Origin: an uncultured bacterium
GTDB taxonomy: Bacteria; Bacillota; Clostridia; Lachnospirales; Lachnospiraceae
Assembly (NCBI GenBank): GCA_905215155.1
Contig: CAJMPJ010000046.1
Coordinates: 1 to 27,907, forward strand
Direction of reading: 5' to 3'
DNA: 27,907 nucleotides
The position numbers and the translations under genes were made by a program. Positions 17,217 through 24,872 of this stretch are shown one piece after another; position 1 is the stretch's first letter; each line of letters starts with the position of its first letter. The notes beneath the pieces are model-generated. The model was not told where the DNA came from. It ran no database searches and worked only from the letters and a program-made list of their open reading frames with translations.

Positions 17217-17259
17217 AAAAAGCGTTCCCGGCAGTCAACACCGGGAACGCTTTTTTTAC
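17213..17259. terminator. Bidirectional terminator containing both flanking stop codons
   Basis: A perfect 19-bp stem (core AAAGCGTTCCCGG, 17219-17231, complement 17241-17253) with a 9-base loop and A7/T7 flanks. The GNAT stop codon (17214-17216) and the ABC ATPase stop codon (17258-17256) both sit within the arms. Confidence 0.95.
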
Positions 17260-18005
17260 AGTACTTTACTTAAAAACAGTTTCAATCTTTCATTTTGGGG
17301 ATTTTCAAAGAATTCTTCCGGCTTGTTTTCTTCCAGAAAATATCCGCCGTCCATAAACATGACGCGGGTGGCTACTTCTTTTGCAAATCCCATTTCATGG
17401 GTAACCACCACCATGGTCATCCTCTCTTGGGCAAGCTCTCTCATAACCGATAATACCTCGCCCACCATCTCCGGGTCAAGGGCAGAGGTAGGCTCGTCAA
17501 AAAGCATCACATCCGGGTTCATGCACAAGGCCCGGACAATGGCGATACGCTGTTTCTGACCGCCTGAGAGCTGGTTTGGATAGGAATCTGCCCGGTCCTT
17601 TAACCCAACCTTTTCAAGCAGCTTCAAAGCCTGATCTTCGGCATCTTTGGTACTGCGGCCCTGAAGCTTTATGGGAGCCAGGGTCAAATTTTTTAATATC
17701 GTCATATGAGGGAACAAGTTAAACTGCTGGAATACCATTCCCATCTTCTGACGGTGTTTGTCGATGTTGGTTTTCTTATCCACAATGTCCACGCCTTCAA
17801 ACAGGATATGTCCGCTGGTGGGTTCCTCCAGACGGTTCAGGCACCGGAGAAACGTACTCTTACCGGAACCGGAAGGACCAATGACACAGACCACGTCTCC
17901 CTTATAGATATCTACGGAAATGTCTTTTAACACTTCCAGATCACCAAACTTTTTCCCAAGATTCTGTACCTGAATCAGAGGTTTTCCAAAATCATCAATG
18001 CTCAC
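17256..18005 (-). CDS. Polar amino-acid ABC transporter, ATP-binding protein
   Basis: This 249-residue ATPase powers the importer encoded by the two genes upstream. It has Walker A GPSGSGKS (43-50), Q-loop FQQFNLFPH, signature LSGGQ (146-150), Walker [15 protein letters not shown] (167-179) and the switch His in VTHE, and closely matches the GlnQ/HisP family. The start is a GTG at 18005 with AGGAGG 10 bases upstream; it overlaps the permease end by 11 bases, so the two are probably translationally coupled. The substrate is an amino acid by family; which one is not decided. Confidence 0.95.
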   Translation of the reverse strand: MSIDDFGKPLIQVQNLGKKFGDLEVLKDISVDIYKGDVVCVIGPSGSGKSTFLRCLNRLEEPTSGHILFEGVDIVDKKTNIDKHRQKMGMVFQQFNLFPHMTILKNLTLAPIKLQGRSTKDAEDQALKLLEKVGLKDRADSYPNQLSGGQKQRIAIVRALCMNPDVMLFDEPTSALDPEMVGEVLSVMRELAQERMTMVVVTHEMGFAKEVATRVMFMDGGYFLEENKPEEFFENPQNERLKLFLSKVL

Positions 18006-18687
18006 TTCTCTTCAGCCTCCTCTCCAGTAATTTTACAAGATACGAAAATACCATGACCATGACCAGATAAATAAGGGCCACGGAAATCAGAGGCATAAAT
18101 GCGGAATAAGTACGGCTCTTGATGATGTCACCGCCTTTGGTTAAATCCTGCAGCCCTATGTATCCTGCTACGGACGTTTCCTTCAAAAGCACAATGAACT
18201 CGTTTGCCAGAGTGGGAACCACGTTTTTAAAAGCCTGGGGCATAATGATGAACCACATGGTCTGGGCATAAGTAAATCCCAGGCTTCGGCCTGCCTCAAA
18301 CTGGCCCCGTTCAATGGAACTGATTCCGCTTCGGAAAATTTCTGCCACATAGGCGCCGGAGTTGATTCCAAATGCCAGAATTGCTGTAAACACCTGCCCA
18401 GGATCATGGATCGCAAAAATAATGAAATACATGATCATAAGCTGTACTACAACCGGCGTTCCCCGGATTACCGTCAGATAAACGGTGCAGATCCCATTCA
18501 AAAGCTTTAACTTACGGGTGTTTTCATAAGTCGAACGAATAATTGCAACCAGAAATCCCAGCACAATACCGATCAATACTGCAAAAAACGTGATCTTTAA
18601 CGTATTCTGCAAGCCGTCGGTAATGTATTTCCAACGGTCATCCGTGATAAAATTCAGATAAAAATCATCTCTTAGCTTTTCCCACAT
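17995..18687 (-). CDS. Polar amino-acid ABC transporter, permease
   Basis: A 230-residue inner-membrane permease of the His/Glu/Gln/Arg family with about five helices (for example [19 protein letters not shown] and [16 protein letters not shown]). It contains the EAA-type coupling loop, [25 protein letters not shown]. As only one permease gene is present it would act as a homodimer. It lies 17 bases after the binding-protein gene and overlaps the ATPase gene by 11 bases. Family is certain, substrate is not. Confidence 0.94.
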   Translation of the reverse strand: MWEKLRDDFYLNFITDDRWKYITDGLQNTLKITFFAVLIGIVLGFLVAIIRSTYENTRKLKLLNGICTVYLTVIRGTPVVVQLMIMYFIIFAIHDPGQVFTAILAFGINSGAYVAEIFRSGISSIERGQFEAGRSLGFTYAQTMWFIIMPQAFKNVVPTLANEFIVLLKETSVAGYIGLQDLTKGGDIIKSRTYSAFMPLISVALIYLVMVMVFSYLVKLLERRLKRSEH

Positions 18688-18704
18688 GGCTCTCTTCCTT
18701 TTTC

Positions 18705-19505
18705 TTATTCTGCAGTAATGTACTTATCTACGATCTTCTGCAGTTCACCGGATTCCTTTAATTCCTTAATGGCTCCGTTCATTTTCTCTACTAATTCTGT
18801 ATTGCCTTTTTTCACAGCAATGGCATATTCTTCTTCGGTAAACGCTTCATCTAATACCTGTAATCCTGCATTTTCTTTAACAAATACTTTAGCAGGTTCA
18901 CGGTCAATGATTACTGCATCTACTTTGCCCTGAGTAAGGGCCATAACTCCGTCCATTCCCTTAGGGAAACGCTGAATGTCTGCATCCTTGATATCATCTG
19001 CGTAAATATCACCGGTCGTACCTGTCTGTACGCCAATTTTCTTTCCTTCCAGGTCATCCGGAGATTTAATATCACTGCCTTCTTTTACAATGATTACCTG
19101 AGCTGCCTCAGCGTAAGTATCTGTAAAATCCACATTCTTTTTACGTTCCTCATTCACAGTCATTCCAGCAGCCGTAAAATCTGCCTTGCCGGACTGTATT
19201 GCAGGAATCAGAGAATCAAATGCCATATCCTCAATTTCCAGTTCCATGCCTAATTTATCAGCGATGGCTCTTGCAATGTCTGCATCAATACCCACGATTT
19301 CATTGCCCTCACGGAATTCATATGGGGGAAATTCTGCATTGGTTACCATAACCAGCTTTCCGCCTGCTGCTTCACTTTCCGATGTCTTTGTTTCTGCTGC
19401 AGAGCTATCTGCTGCTGCTGTTTCTGTCTTTGGTGCTGATCCACATGCGGTCAAAACGGCAGCCATACATACTGCTGCGGCAATCGTAATTACGTTCTTT
19501 TTCAT
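18705..19505 (-). CDS. Amino-acid ABC transporter, substrate-binding lipoprotein
   Basis: The 266-residue protein has a lipoprotein signal peptide ending in the lipobox LTAC (lipidated Cys21), then a Ser/Ala/Glu-rich linker and a SBP_bac_3 domain (LVMVTNAEFPPYEF, GIDADIARAIADKLGMELEIEDMAFDSLIPAIQSGKADF, then GKKIGVQTGTTGD). It captures the substrate at the outer membrane face and delivers it to the permease. It is first in the SBP-permease-ATPase operon, the usual order when the binding protein is needed in excess. AAGGAGGAA precedes the ATG. Confidence 0.95.
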   Translation of the reverse strand: MKKNVITIAAAVCMAAVLTACGSAPKTETAAADSSAAETKTSESEAAGGKLVMVTNAEFPPYEFREGNEIVGIDADIARAIADKLGMELEIEDMAFDSLIPAIQSGKADFTAAGMTVNEERKKNVDFTDTYAEAAQVIIVKEGSDIKSPDDLEGKKIGVQTGTTGDIYADDIKDADIQRFPKGMDGVMALTQGKVDAVIIDREPAKVFVKENAGLQVLDEAFTEEEYAIAVKKGNTELVEKMNGAIKELKESGELQKIVDKYITAE

Positions 19506-19520
19506 AATGATTCCTCCTTA

Positions 19521-19538
19521 TATGCACAAAGTTGCATA
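19521..19538. promoter_or_regulatory. Inverted repeat in the transporter leader
   Basis: TATGCA at 19521-19526 and TGCATA at 19533-19538 form a 6-bp dyad with a 6-base centre, a few bases upstream of the ribosome site of the binding-protein gene and downstream of its promoter. It is placed like an operator or a translation-blocking hairpin; no regulator is known for it. Confidence 0.35.
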
Positions 19539-19564
19539 ATTATAAAATCAAGTATCAGTTATAC

Positions 19565-19592
19565 ATTATATAGCATTTTGGGAATTAATCAA
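19565..19592 (-). promoter_or_regulatory. Promoter of the amino-acid transporter operon
   Basis: TTGATT (19592-19587), 16 bases, perfect TATAAT (19570-19565) on the minus strand, about 60 bases before the binding-protein ATG. Confidence 0.65.
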
Positions 19593-19641
19593 GTACTTCG
19601 TCGGAAGAAAACGCTTAATTTTGCACAGTTTTTCATTTACC

Positions 19642-19670
19642 TTGCATGTTTTAGGGCAATCCTATATAAT
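19642..19670 (+). promoter_or_regulatory. Promoter of the TIGR02206-type gene
   Basis: TTGCAT (19642-19647), 17 bases, perfect TATAAT (19665-19670), about 40 bases upstream of the start. Confidence 0.65.
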
Positions 19671-19712
19671 ATAGCATAAATCAGAAACAACCCAGAAATG
19701 AAGGTAATAATG

Positions 19713-20489
19713 ATGAAGGAAATTCTTGAGAAAACCGCATGGCCCATGATTCCGCCGGCTCCTTATTCCCTGTTTCATATCCTGTTTGTTGCCATTGGAC
19801 TGATAACCGTAGTTTTACTGGCTTATTATACAAACAGGAGAATAAATAACCAGAAGCTCCCGCGTTTGCTGTTTTTCTGCGGGGTGGTGCTTGCCGCAAC
19901 GGAATTATGGAAGCAGCTGTTTCTATATTATGTTGTTAATGAACAGACCTATAACTGGTGGTATTTTCCATTTCAGTTATGCAGCCTTCCCATGTATTTC
20001 TGCCTGATTCTTCCCTTTGTACCAGGCAAAAAGCATAAAACCATACTGTGTACCTTTATGCAGGACTTTAATCTTTTGGGCGGTATCATGGCGCTGGCAG
20101 AGCCTTCCGGGCTGTTCCAGTCCTACTGGTTTTTAACACTCCATGGGCTGATCTGGCACCTGCTGCTGGTTTACATCGGGCTGGTCATCGCCTTTTCCCG
20201 TTATTCGGACGTTTCTCTTATGGGATTTTGGCGGACGCTCCCTGTATTTATGGTTTGCTGCATCATTGCTTCTATAATAAACCGGACAGCCAAGCCTTTG
20301 GGTCAAGCGGATATGTTCTATATTTCCCCTTATTATCCTTCTGCGCAGGTCGTTTTTCATGACATTTCATTACTCTTTGGCATACCGGCAGGCAATGCGG
20401 TCTACTTACTTGCCACCTGCCTGGGAGGCTTTCTGTTTCACCTCATCTTCAACCGGGTCCACATTCGGTCTGTCCCGACGGTATTGTGA
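19713..20489 (+). CDS. TIGR02206 / YwaF-type integral membrane protein
   Basis: A 258-residue membrane protein with about seven hydrophobic segments and the conserved features of the TIGR02206 (B. subtilis YwaF) family, including NWWYFPFQLCSLPMY after the second helix region and a central LHGLIWHLLLVYIGL. The family is related in Pfam to eukaryotic TMEM164; the bacterial role is not established, so no reaction is proposed. ATG choice: three in-frame ATGs lie at 19698, 19710 and 19713. GAAGG at 19700-19704 is 8 bases before the last, which I prefer; the first has no ribosome site. It is followed after 40 bases by a C_GCAxxG_C_C gene. Confidence 0.82.
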   Translation: MKEILEKTAWPMIPPAPYSLFHILFVAIGLITVVLLAYYTNRRINNQKLPRLLFFCGVVLAATELWKQLFLYYVVNEQTYNWWYFPFQLCSLPMYFCLILPFVPGKKHKTILCTFMQDFNLLGGIMALAEPSGLFQSYWFLTLHGLIWHLLLVYIGLVIAFSRYSDVSLMGFWRTLPVFMVCCIIASIINRTAKPLGQADMFYISPYYPSAQVVFHDISLLFGIPAGNAVYLLATCLGGFLFHLIFNRVHIRSVPTVL

Positions 20490-20529
20490 TCCGGTATTAT
20501 CATTTGTATCAGATAGGAGGAATCTTCAT

Positions 20530-20961
20530 ATGAAAAGTACAACATCAAAAAGAGTGGAAGCGGCTCTGAAAAAACACCAACAAGGCTACAACTGTGCACA
20601 GGCGGTCTCCTGTGTATTCTGTGATGAAACTGGCCTTGATGAAGAAACCATGTTCCGCATTACCGAAGGAATGGGTCTTGGAATGGGCGGTATGGAGGGA
20701 ACCTGCGGGGCCATCGGAGCCGCCATACTCTCCGGCTTAAAAAACAGCTCGGCACACCTGCAAAAACCGGATTCCAAGAAAATCTCCTACCAGATGTCCA
20801 AACAATGCTTACAGGATTTTAAAGAGCAAAACGGCAGTGTGATCTGCAAGGATTTAAAAGGAACCGAAACGGGGACCGTGCTCCGCTCCTGCAACGACTG
20901 CATCGCCGATGCAGTAAGAATCATCGAATCAAGGCTTTACGGAGATGAACTAACTCAATAA
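20530..20961 (+). CDS. C_GCAxxG_C_C family protein
   Basis: The 143-residue soluble protein belongs to the C_GCAxxG_C_C family (redox-type, many Cys). The conserved cysteines are visible in GYNCAQAV, EGTCGAIGAAI (the GCAxxG-like core reads TCGAIG), CKDLKG and RSCNDCIADA. These spaced cysteines suggest a metal cluster or thiol redox role, but no function is established. The ATG at 20530 has ATAGGAGGAA upstream; the longer open frame from 20359 only shadows the previous gene. It probably shares a transcript with the membrane protein upstream and ends just before a long hairpin. Confidence 0.88.
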   Translation: MKSTTSKRVEAALKKHQQGYNCAQAVSCVFCDETGLDEETMFRITEGMGLGMGGMEGTCGAIGAAILSGLKNSSAHLQKPDSKKISYQMSKQCLQDFKEQNGSVICKDLKGTETGTVLRSCNDCIADAVRIIESRLYGDELTQ

Positions 20962-20979
20962 ATAGGTACAGCAAGCAAA

Positions 20980-21063
20980 AAATCCTCTCATAAGCCTGTT
21001 TCCACCTCCGGTAATCCTATTAAAAAACCGGTTTGGTTAGGGAAACATTCTTATGGAGGATTT
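20980..21063. terminator. Long interrupted hairpin between convergent genes
   Basis: The outer arms AAATCCTCTCATAAG (20980-20994) and its complement (21050-21063, one G-T pair) are separated by a CC/TT internal loop from a 7-bp stem (20997-21003 with 21041-21047). A further CCGGT/ACCGG stem lies inside. On the minus strand it is followed by TTTTTTGC, which fits termination after the amidase gene. Its length and architecture are unusual for a simple terminator. Confidence 0.55.
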
Positions 21064-21077
21064 AAAAATTCCACAAT

Positions 21078-21806
21078 TTATGGAATGATCTGTTTTCTTG
21101 CCTCTTTTACATCCTGCAGAAACTTTTTCCATTCCTCTTCATGAGCGACAAAATACCGGGGGCAATCCTTACCGGTGGCATCGTAGTGCCTGATTACATC
21201 TTTTTCCGTAAGCTTTAAATTCCGGCACAGCCAGGCGGTGAAATTTACCAGAGAATCATAGGTGTTCTCATTGAACTTCCCGGTCTCGTCCGGATGGCAG
21301 CATTCTATGGAAATGGTATCCACATTTTTTTCCCTTGAAGTTGCATAGGCCATCTCATAGAGAGGAATTCCCTGAATAATCTCTCCCTCAAGCCCGATGA
21401 TAAAATGGCTGCTTGCCGATATCTTCTTCTCTCCCGTCTGATCCTTTAAGCTGTCAAAATAAGCCATGTTCTGTCTGGCAGTGGTTCCCGGATTTGCTAC
21501 ATAATGAATCACGATTTGATGGATCTGCTTTAATTCTGTTCCCGGTCTTGAATATGGATTGGGGGTTATAAATTCCTGACTGACCCATTCCGGCATGTCA
21601 ACGGTCCTTAAATCCACATAATTATTGCGAAATATCACGCTAAGTCCAATCAGCAATGCGGTCAGTCCCATGGTCAGAACCAGGATCTTCCCCCCTATGT
21701 ATTGAAATTGTTTCCGCTTTTGTTTTTTCTTCTGCTTCCTGCGGCGCTCTCTGGCACGGCGGCGCCTTTCCAGTTCATCGCGTCCTTCCTTCGTTTGATT
21801 TTTCAT
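21078..21806 (-). CDS. Membrane-anchored N-acetylmuramoyl-L-alanine amidase (Amidase_2)
   Basis: This zinc amidase cleaves the lactyl-amide bond between MurNAc and L-Ala in peptidoglycan. The 242-residue protein has a very basic cytoplasmic tail (Arg/Lys-rich, residues 14-32), one membrane helix (about 38-58) and an extracellular Amidase_2/PGRP domain. The zinc ligands are His101 in QIVIHYV, His207 in IRHYDATGKDCP and Cys215; SSHFIIGLEGEIIQ is also typical. AGGAGTTT precedes the ATG. It lies 83 bases downstream of the ClC gene on the same strand, with its own weak promoter in between. Role is cell-wall turnover; not obviously a phage lysin, since there is no holin and no binding domain. Confidence 0.92.
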   Translation of the reverse strand: MKNQTKEGRDELERRRRARERRRKQKKKQKRKQFQYIGGKILVLTMGLTALLIGLSVIFRNNYVDLRTVDMPEWVSQEFITPNPYSRPGTELKQIHQIVIHYVANPGTTARQNMAYFDSLKDQTGEKKISASSHFIIGLEGEIIQGIPLYEMAYATSREKNVDTISIECCHPDETGKFNENTYDSLVNFTAWLCRNLKLTEKDVIRHYDATGKDCPRYFVAHEEEWKKFLQDVKEARKQIIP

Positions 21807-21834
21807 ATTTGAAACTCCTGATTTGCTTTTTTTA

Positions 21835-21864
21835 AGTTTAAGTCTATTTACAGGAGAAAGTCAA
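21835..21864 (-). promoter_or_regulatory. Possible promoter of the amidase gene
   Basis: TTGACT (21864-21859), 18 bases, TAAACT (21840-21835) on the minus strand, in the 83-base gap after the ClC gene. The -10 is only a 4/6 match. Confidence 0.4.
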
Positions 21865-21889
21865 CCAAAAAACCGGATAATTGCTGCAT

Positions 21890-23473
21890 TCAGACTTTAG
21901 CTTCCATTTTCACTGTTTCACACACATCCTGCAAAACGTCATGAAGCTTTTTCTGAACGGTTTCGTCGCAGAGAATCACGATCTTATCCCCCGCTGCCAA
22001 AATTGTGTCTCCTCTTGGAACAAATTCTGCTTCCCCCCGTATGAGTGACACCAGAAGGCAGGTTCCGGGCCAGCAAATTTCAGAAACTCTCCGTCCTTCC
22101 GCTTCGCTTCCGTGAAAAATCATACCTTCCACCAAAACCTTCTGTCCCGACCGGATATTTCTTCTCTCCGGATCTAATTTTGAAAGAAGGCGATGAAGAA
22201 GCTGGTCATACACCGGAGCACAGTGAACCATGTCAGGAATCACATATGCAACCAGCGATACCATAGAAAGCGTCAGCAAATGTGAGAAGCTGCCTGTCAT
22301 CTCACTGATCAGAATAATCCCTGTAATGGGAGCACGGACAATGGCGGAAAAATAACCGGCCATGCCAAGTATGATAAAATTATCCAAAAGTCCATGGAGG
22401 GAACCGGTGGTTTGATTTATAATCTGGAAATAAATATTTCCTATCACGGCCCCCAGGACCAGCAGCGGCAAAAATATTCCCCCTGGTACCCCGGAGCTGA
22501 AGCTTACCATGGAAAAACTGAACTTCAAAACAAAAAGCAGGCATAAGGTACCTGCCAGCATATGTTGAGAGGTCAGACTTTCCACCAACGGATGACCGCC
22601 TCCAAGCACATATGGATAGGTAAAGCCAAAGACACCAGCCAACAAAAAAGGAATTATAATGCGGCCCGCCGGATAGGGGATCTTCTGAAACATATCCTGG
22701 GTTTTTGAAAGACAGGTGTTGTAAATGATGCCCATTCCTCCAAGGATTACACCAAACAAGATCACATGACCGTAAGAATTTAAAGGCATCATTTGGGTGA
22801 TCTGAAAGTTGAAAACAGGGGTTAATCCAAATACATTCCTGGATACAAAATCCGCAGTAATGGAGGAAGCCATGGTTGACAAAAGTATCTCCGGGGAAAA
22901 GTGTTTATGAATTTCTTCCAGGGAAAACAAAACTCCGGCAATAGGTGCATTAAAGGCGGCAGACAGACCTGCACTGGCTCCGCAGGTGATGAGAAGCTTT
23001 TCTTCTGTTCTTGCCCTTTTGGTCAGCCGGGAAAAGCCCTTGGCTGCCATCGCCCCAAGCTGAATGCTGGGACCTTCCCTTCCAAGAGACAAACCGGACC
23101 CAATTGCCAAAAGTCCTCCACTCAGCTTTGCAATCATTATTTTCCACCAACAGGGATCTAGTTCTCCGATCATTTCACCTTCTACCTGGGGGATTCCGCT
23201 TCCTGATATCAAGGATTCCCATTTTAAAAGTACAGCCACAAGCATTGCGGCCGCTGCCAAAAAGGCAAACCATACGGGAATCACCCAACTATGATTTTTT
23301 CCATACGCCAACACCGACTGCAGTATTTGGTCCGCATAAGTCAATAAATACCGAAAGAAAACGACGACTGCGCCAGAAACAGCTCCCGTGACAATTCCTT
23401 CCAGTATCAATGCGTAACGAAAACTGCGGAAACGATTTATGGTGTTTTTGATCGAATGTTCTTCCGTCTGCAT
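21890..23473 (-). CDS. ClC-family chloride/proton antiporter with TrkA-C domain
   Basis: The 527-residue protein carries the ClC ion-path motifs GSGIP (91-95), GREGP (131-135, gating Glu133) and GVPGGIFLPLL. An acidic pair in SLEEIHKHF (Glu186-Glu187) aligns with the intracellular proton glutamate of E. coli ClC, so H+/Cl- exchange is more likely than a plain channel (inference). The C-terminal 80 residues (GDTILAAGDKIVILCD region) form a TrkA-C domain, a regulatory ligand-binding module found on Firmicute ClC proteins. The chloride-type GSGIP argues against the fluoride ClC-F group. TAGGAGG precedes the ATG. Confidence 0.93.
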   Translation of the reverse strand: MQTEEHSIKNTINRFRSFRYALILEGIVTGAVSGAVVVFFRYLLTYADQILQSVLAYGKNHSWVIPVWFAFLAAAAMLVAVLLKWESLISGSGIPQVEGEMIGELDPCWWKIMIAKLSGGLLAIGSGLSLGREGPSIQLGAMAAKGFSRLTKRARTEEKLLITCGASAGLSAAFNAPIAGVLFSLEEIHKHFSPEILLSTMASSITADFVSRNVFGLTPVFNFQITQMMPLNSYGHVILFGVILGGMGIIYNTCLSKTQDMFQKIPYPAGRIIIPFLLAGVFGFTYPYVLGGGHPLVESLTSQHMLAGTLCLLFVLKFSFSMVSFSSGVPGGIFLPLLVLGAVIGNIYFQIINQTTGSLHGLLDNFIILGMAGYFSAIVRAPITGIILISEMTGSFSHLLTLSMVSLVAYVIPDMVHCAPVYDQLLHRLLSKLDPERRNIRSGQKVLVEGMIFHGSEAEGRRVSEICWPGTCLLVSLIRGEAEFVPRGDTILAAGDKIVILCDETVQKKLHDVLQDVCETVKMEAKV

Positions 23474-23532
23474 TTCTAATCCTCCTACTTTTTACTCATT
23501 GCTTTTTTTGCATTGTCTGCAAACAACTTAAA

Positions 23533-23561
23533 ATTATATTCCTAATTTTTACAGTTTGCAA
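23533..23561 (-). promoter_or_regulatory. Sigma-A promoter of the ClC gene
   Basis: TTGCAA (23561-23556), 17 bases, perfect TATAAT (23538-23533) on the minus strand, about 60 bases before the ATG. Confidence 0.7.
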
Positions 23562-23581
23562 GAAAAAGCCCCAAAACGCAC

Positions 23582-23620
23582 AAAAAATCAGCCCTGTTTT
23601 TATAAATAGAACAAGGCTGA
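23582..23620 (-). terminator. Terminator after the HPr-like gene
   Basis: TCAGCC-C-TGTT (23588-23598) pairs with AACA-A-GGCTGA (23610-23620) with one mismatch; on the minus strand it is followed by TTTTTT. It sits between the HPr-like gene and the ClC promoter. Confidence 0.75.
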
Positions 23621-23646
23621 CCTGTTTTCAAATCATCAATTGCCTG

Positions 23647-23868
23647 CTATGCAGCGTGCCCCACCAACTCCCCAGGGCAAGCATCTTTATTATGACAGAC
23701 GATCTCCACCTGCCTCCCGATCCCAATGAGCATGACCCCCATAAGGGATTTCCCATCAATGACCAGCTGATTATAGATGACATCTATTTCAAAATTACAT
23801 TTCTCCGCTCTTCCCACAAATGCGACCAACTCTTCAACCGTAGAAAATGTGTACTTCATATTCTGCAT
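23647..23868 (-). CDS. HPr-like small protein lacking the active-site histidine region
   Basis: The 73-residue protein resembles the second half of the PTS phosphocarrier HPr: CNFEIDVIYNQLVIDGKSLMGVMLIGIGRQVEI matches the strand, the regulatory-serine helix (KSLMGVM, Ser46 equivalent) and the next strand. The usual N-terminal GLHARPA loop with the phosphorylated His15 is absent, so it cannot act as a normal phosphocarrier. Such degenerate HPr-like proteins occur in clostridia and may be regulatory. ATG at 23868 has AGAGGTG 5 bases upstream; the in-frame ATG at 23892 lacks one. It ends with PGELVGHAA. The gene stands alone with a terminator; the 250 bases upstream up to the tRNA hold no other gene. 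Confidence 0.78.
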   Translation of the reverse strand: MQNMKYTFSTVEELVAFVGRAEKCNFEIDVIYNQLVIDGKSLMGVMLIGIGRQVEIVCHNKDACPGELVGHAA

Positions 23869-24120
23869 TTTTGCACCTCTTCTCATGAACATGGTATGTT
23901 TTAAAATAATGAAACAACAAGAAATGGATCATCTATATATATTATGTATCATTTTATATTCATCCCTATTATTTCCATAGTATCGAAGCTTATTCGGGGA
24001 AAAAGCAAAAATTTCATAAAAACCACTACCCAAAACTGTCATTATCGTGTATAATCGTATCGTTCGCTCTTTTTATAAAATGGATATTGGCATTTTGTAA
24101 TGAGGGAATAAGAAATCATT

Positions 24121-24206
24121 GGAAGCGTATCGAAGTGGTCATAACGAGCCGCACTCGAAATGCGGTTGTCCGCAAGGGCACGTGGGTTCGAATCCCACCG
24201 CTTCCG
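24121..24206 (+). tRNA. tRNA-Ser (anticodon CGA)
   Basis: The acceptor arm GGAAGCG (24121-24127) pairs with CGCTTCC (24199-24205), with G as discriminator. The anticodon stem CCGCA/TGCGG (24149-24153 / 24161-24165) encloses the loop CTCGAAA with anticodon CGA at 24156-24158. A long variable arm (GTCCGCAAGGGC), as in class II serine tRNAs, precedes the T arm GTGGG-TTCGAAT-CCCAC. The 3' CCA is not encoded. It reads UCG codons. Confidence 0.96.
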
Positions 24207-24219
24207 TTTACAATACTCC

Positions 24220-24249
24220 CACGTAAATCAAGGATTTACGTGTTTTTTT
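24220..24249 (+). terminator. Terminator of the tRNA-Ser transcript
   Basis: CACGTAAATC (24220-24229), loop AAG, GATTTACGTG (24233-24242), then seven T. A perfect 10-bp stem with a strong T-run. Confidence 0.93.
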
Positions 24250-24329
24250 ATGCCCGTTTGTAGTAACTGGAAGTATTTCCTTCAAACCATCCAATGACGA
24301 TGTGCTCTCTGAGTAAAACGAAACCTGGC

Positions 24330-24537
24330 TTATGGCAAGTTCCCAAAGAAACAAACCATAATTGCTGAACCAATCAATAGTATAGAGAGAACATATTTAT
24401 AAGTCTTTTTTATGTTTTGCAGCCATATCAGACAAATAAAACTCGATACAATTATAACGTAGATAGCTAACATTTGATAACGGCTTATTTCCCACTTATA
24501 GTAATAGAAGAATAAATTGTATTGGATAACTTATCAT
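24330..24537 (-). pseudogene. Frameshifted remnant of a small membrane protein
   Basis: On the minus strand an ATG at 24537 opens MISYPIQFILLLL and hits a stop at 24498-24496. The next frame then continues with KWEISRYQMLAIYVIIV and two clear hydrophobic helices (LAIYVIIVSSFICLIWL and YVLSILLIGSAIMVCFF) to a TAA at 24332-24330. The pieces read as one short two- or three-helix membrane protein broken by a frameshift near 24500. The ATG overlaps the stop of the upstream remnant (ATGA), as coupled genes do. The last 47 codons (from an ATG at 24473) could still be a small intact membrane protein. No family is recognised. Confidence 0.4.
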
Positions 24538-24676
24538 ATATTAAGTAACTTTTTTCGCCTGTTTCTTTGTTTAGAATCGTGACCTTCTGCTGCAAATGCA
24601 GGTACTCCAAGAGAAAATACCATTACAAGAGACCGTGCACAACTTCCAACCCTTTTTATAAACTTAGTTTTTCAAT
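24534..24676 (-). pseudogene. Remnant of a small secreted protein gene (start lost)
   Basis: On the minus strand a strong AAGGAGG (24690-24684) stands at normal spacing before ATT (24676-24674), not ATG. Two bases on, the open frame reads KTKFIKRVGS, a hydrophobic core and SLGVPAFAAEGHDSKQ: a typical signal peptide with an Ala-x-Ala cleavage site followed by a short basic tail ending at a TGA at 24536-24534. The start codon and initial frame appear to have been lost by small indels. It is divergent from the blaI-type gene and shares its operator-rich spacer. The call rests on the ribosome site plus signal peptide; the mature product is unrecognised. Confidence 0.45.
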
Positions 24677-24755
24677 AAATATTCCTCCTTTTAAATTTAA
24701 AAAATAAATTATGAATCTGTTCAATCAGTAAATTAAGAAATCACCTTTTCTTTAT

Positions 24756-24797
24756 ATTACAATTAATTGTAATGTCATTGTATTACTTATTGTAATG
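24756..24797. promoter_or_regulatory. Operator-like dyads with phased ATTGTA repeats
   Basis: ATTACAATTAATTGTAAT (24756-24773) is a perfect 18-base palindrome, and ATTAC-TTATT-GTAAT (24782-24796) is a second dyad. ATTGTA recurs at 24766, 24777 and 24789, close to one helical turn apart. The TACA...TGTA core recalls BlaI/MecI operators, although the centre is wider than in the classical site. They lie between the decayed secreted-protein gene and the blaI promoter. Confidence 0.5.
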
Positions 24798-24843
24798 ATT
24801 GTCAATTACTATATATGTATAATATTATATACTTAATCAACCA

Positions 24844-24872
24844 TTGACAACATAGCTGAACGGTATTATTAT
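24844..24872 (+). promoter_or_regulatory. Promoter of the blaI-blaR1 cassette
   Basis: Perfect TTGACA (24844-24849), 17 bases, TATTAT (24867-24872, 5/6 match), about 45 bases before the preferred blaI start. Confidence 0.7.

Noticed and set aside
23011..23391. 126-codon plus-strand frame
   Set aside because: Antisense to the conserved ClC core; low-complexity basic product and no start signal.
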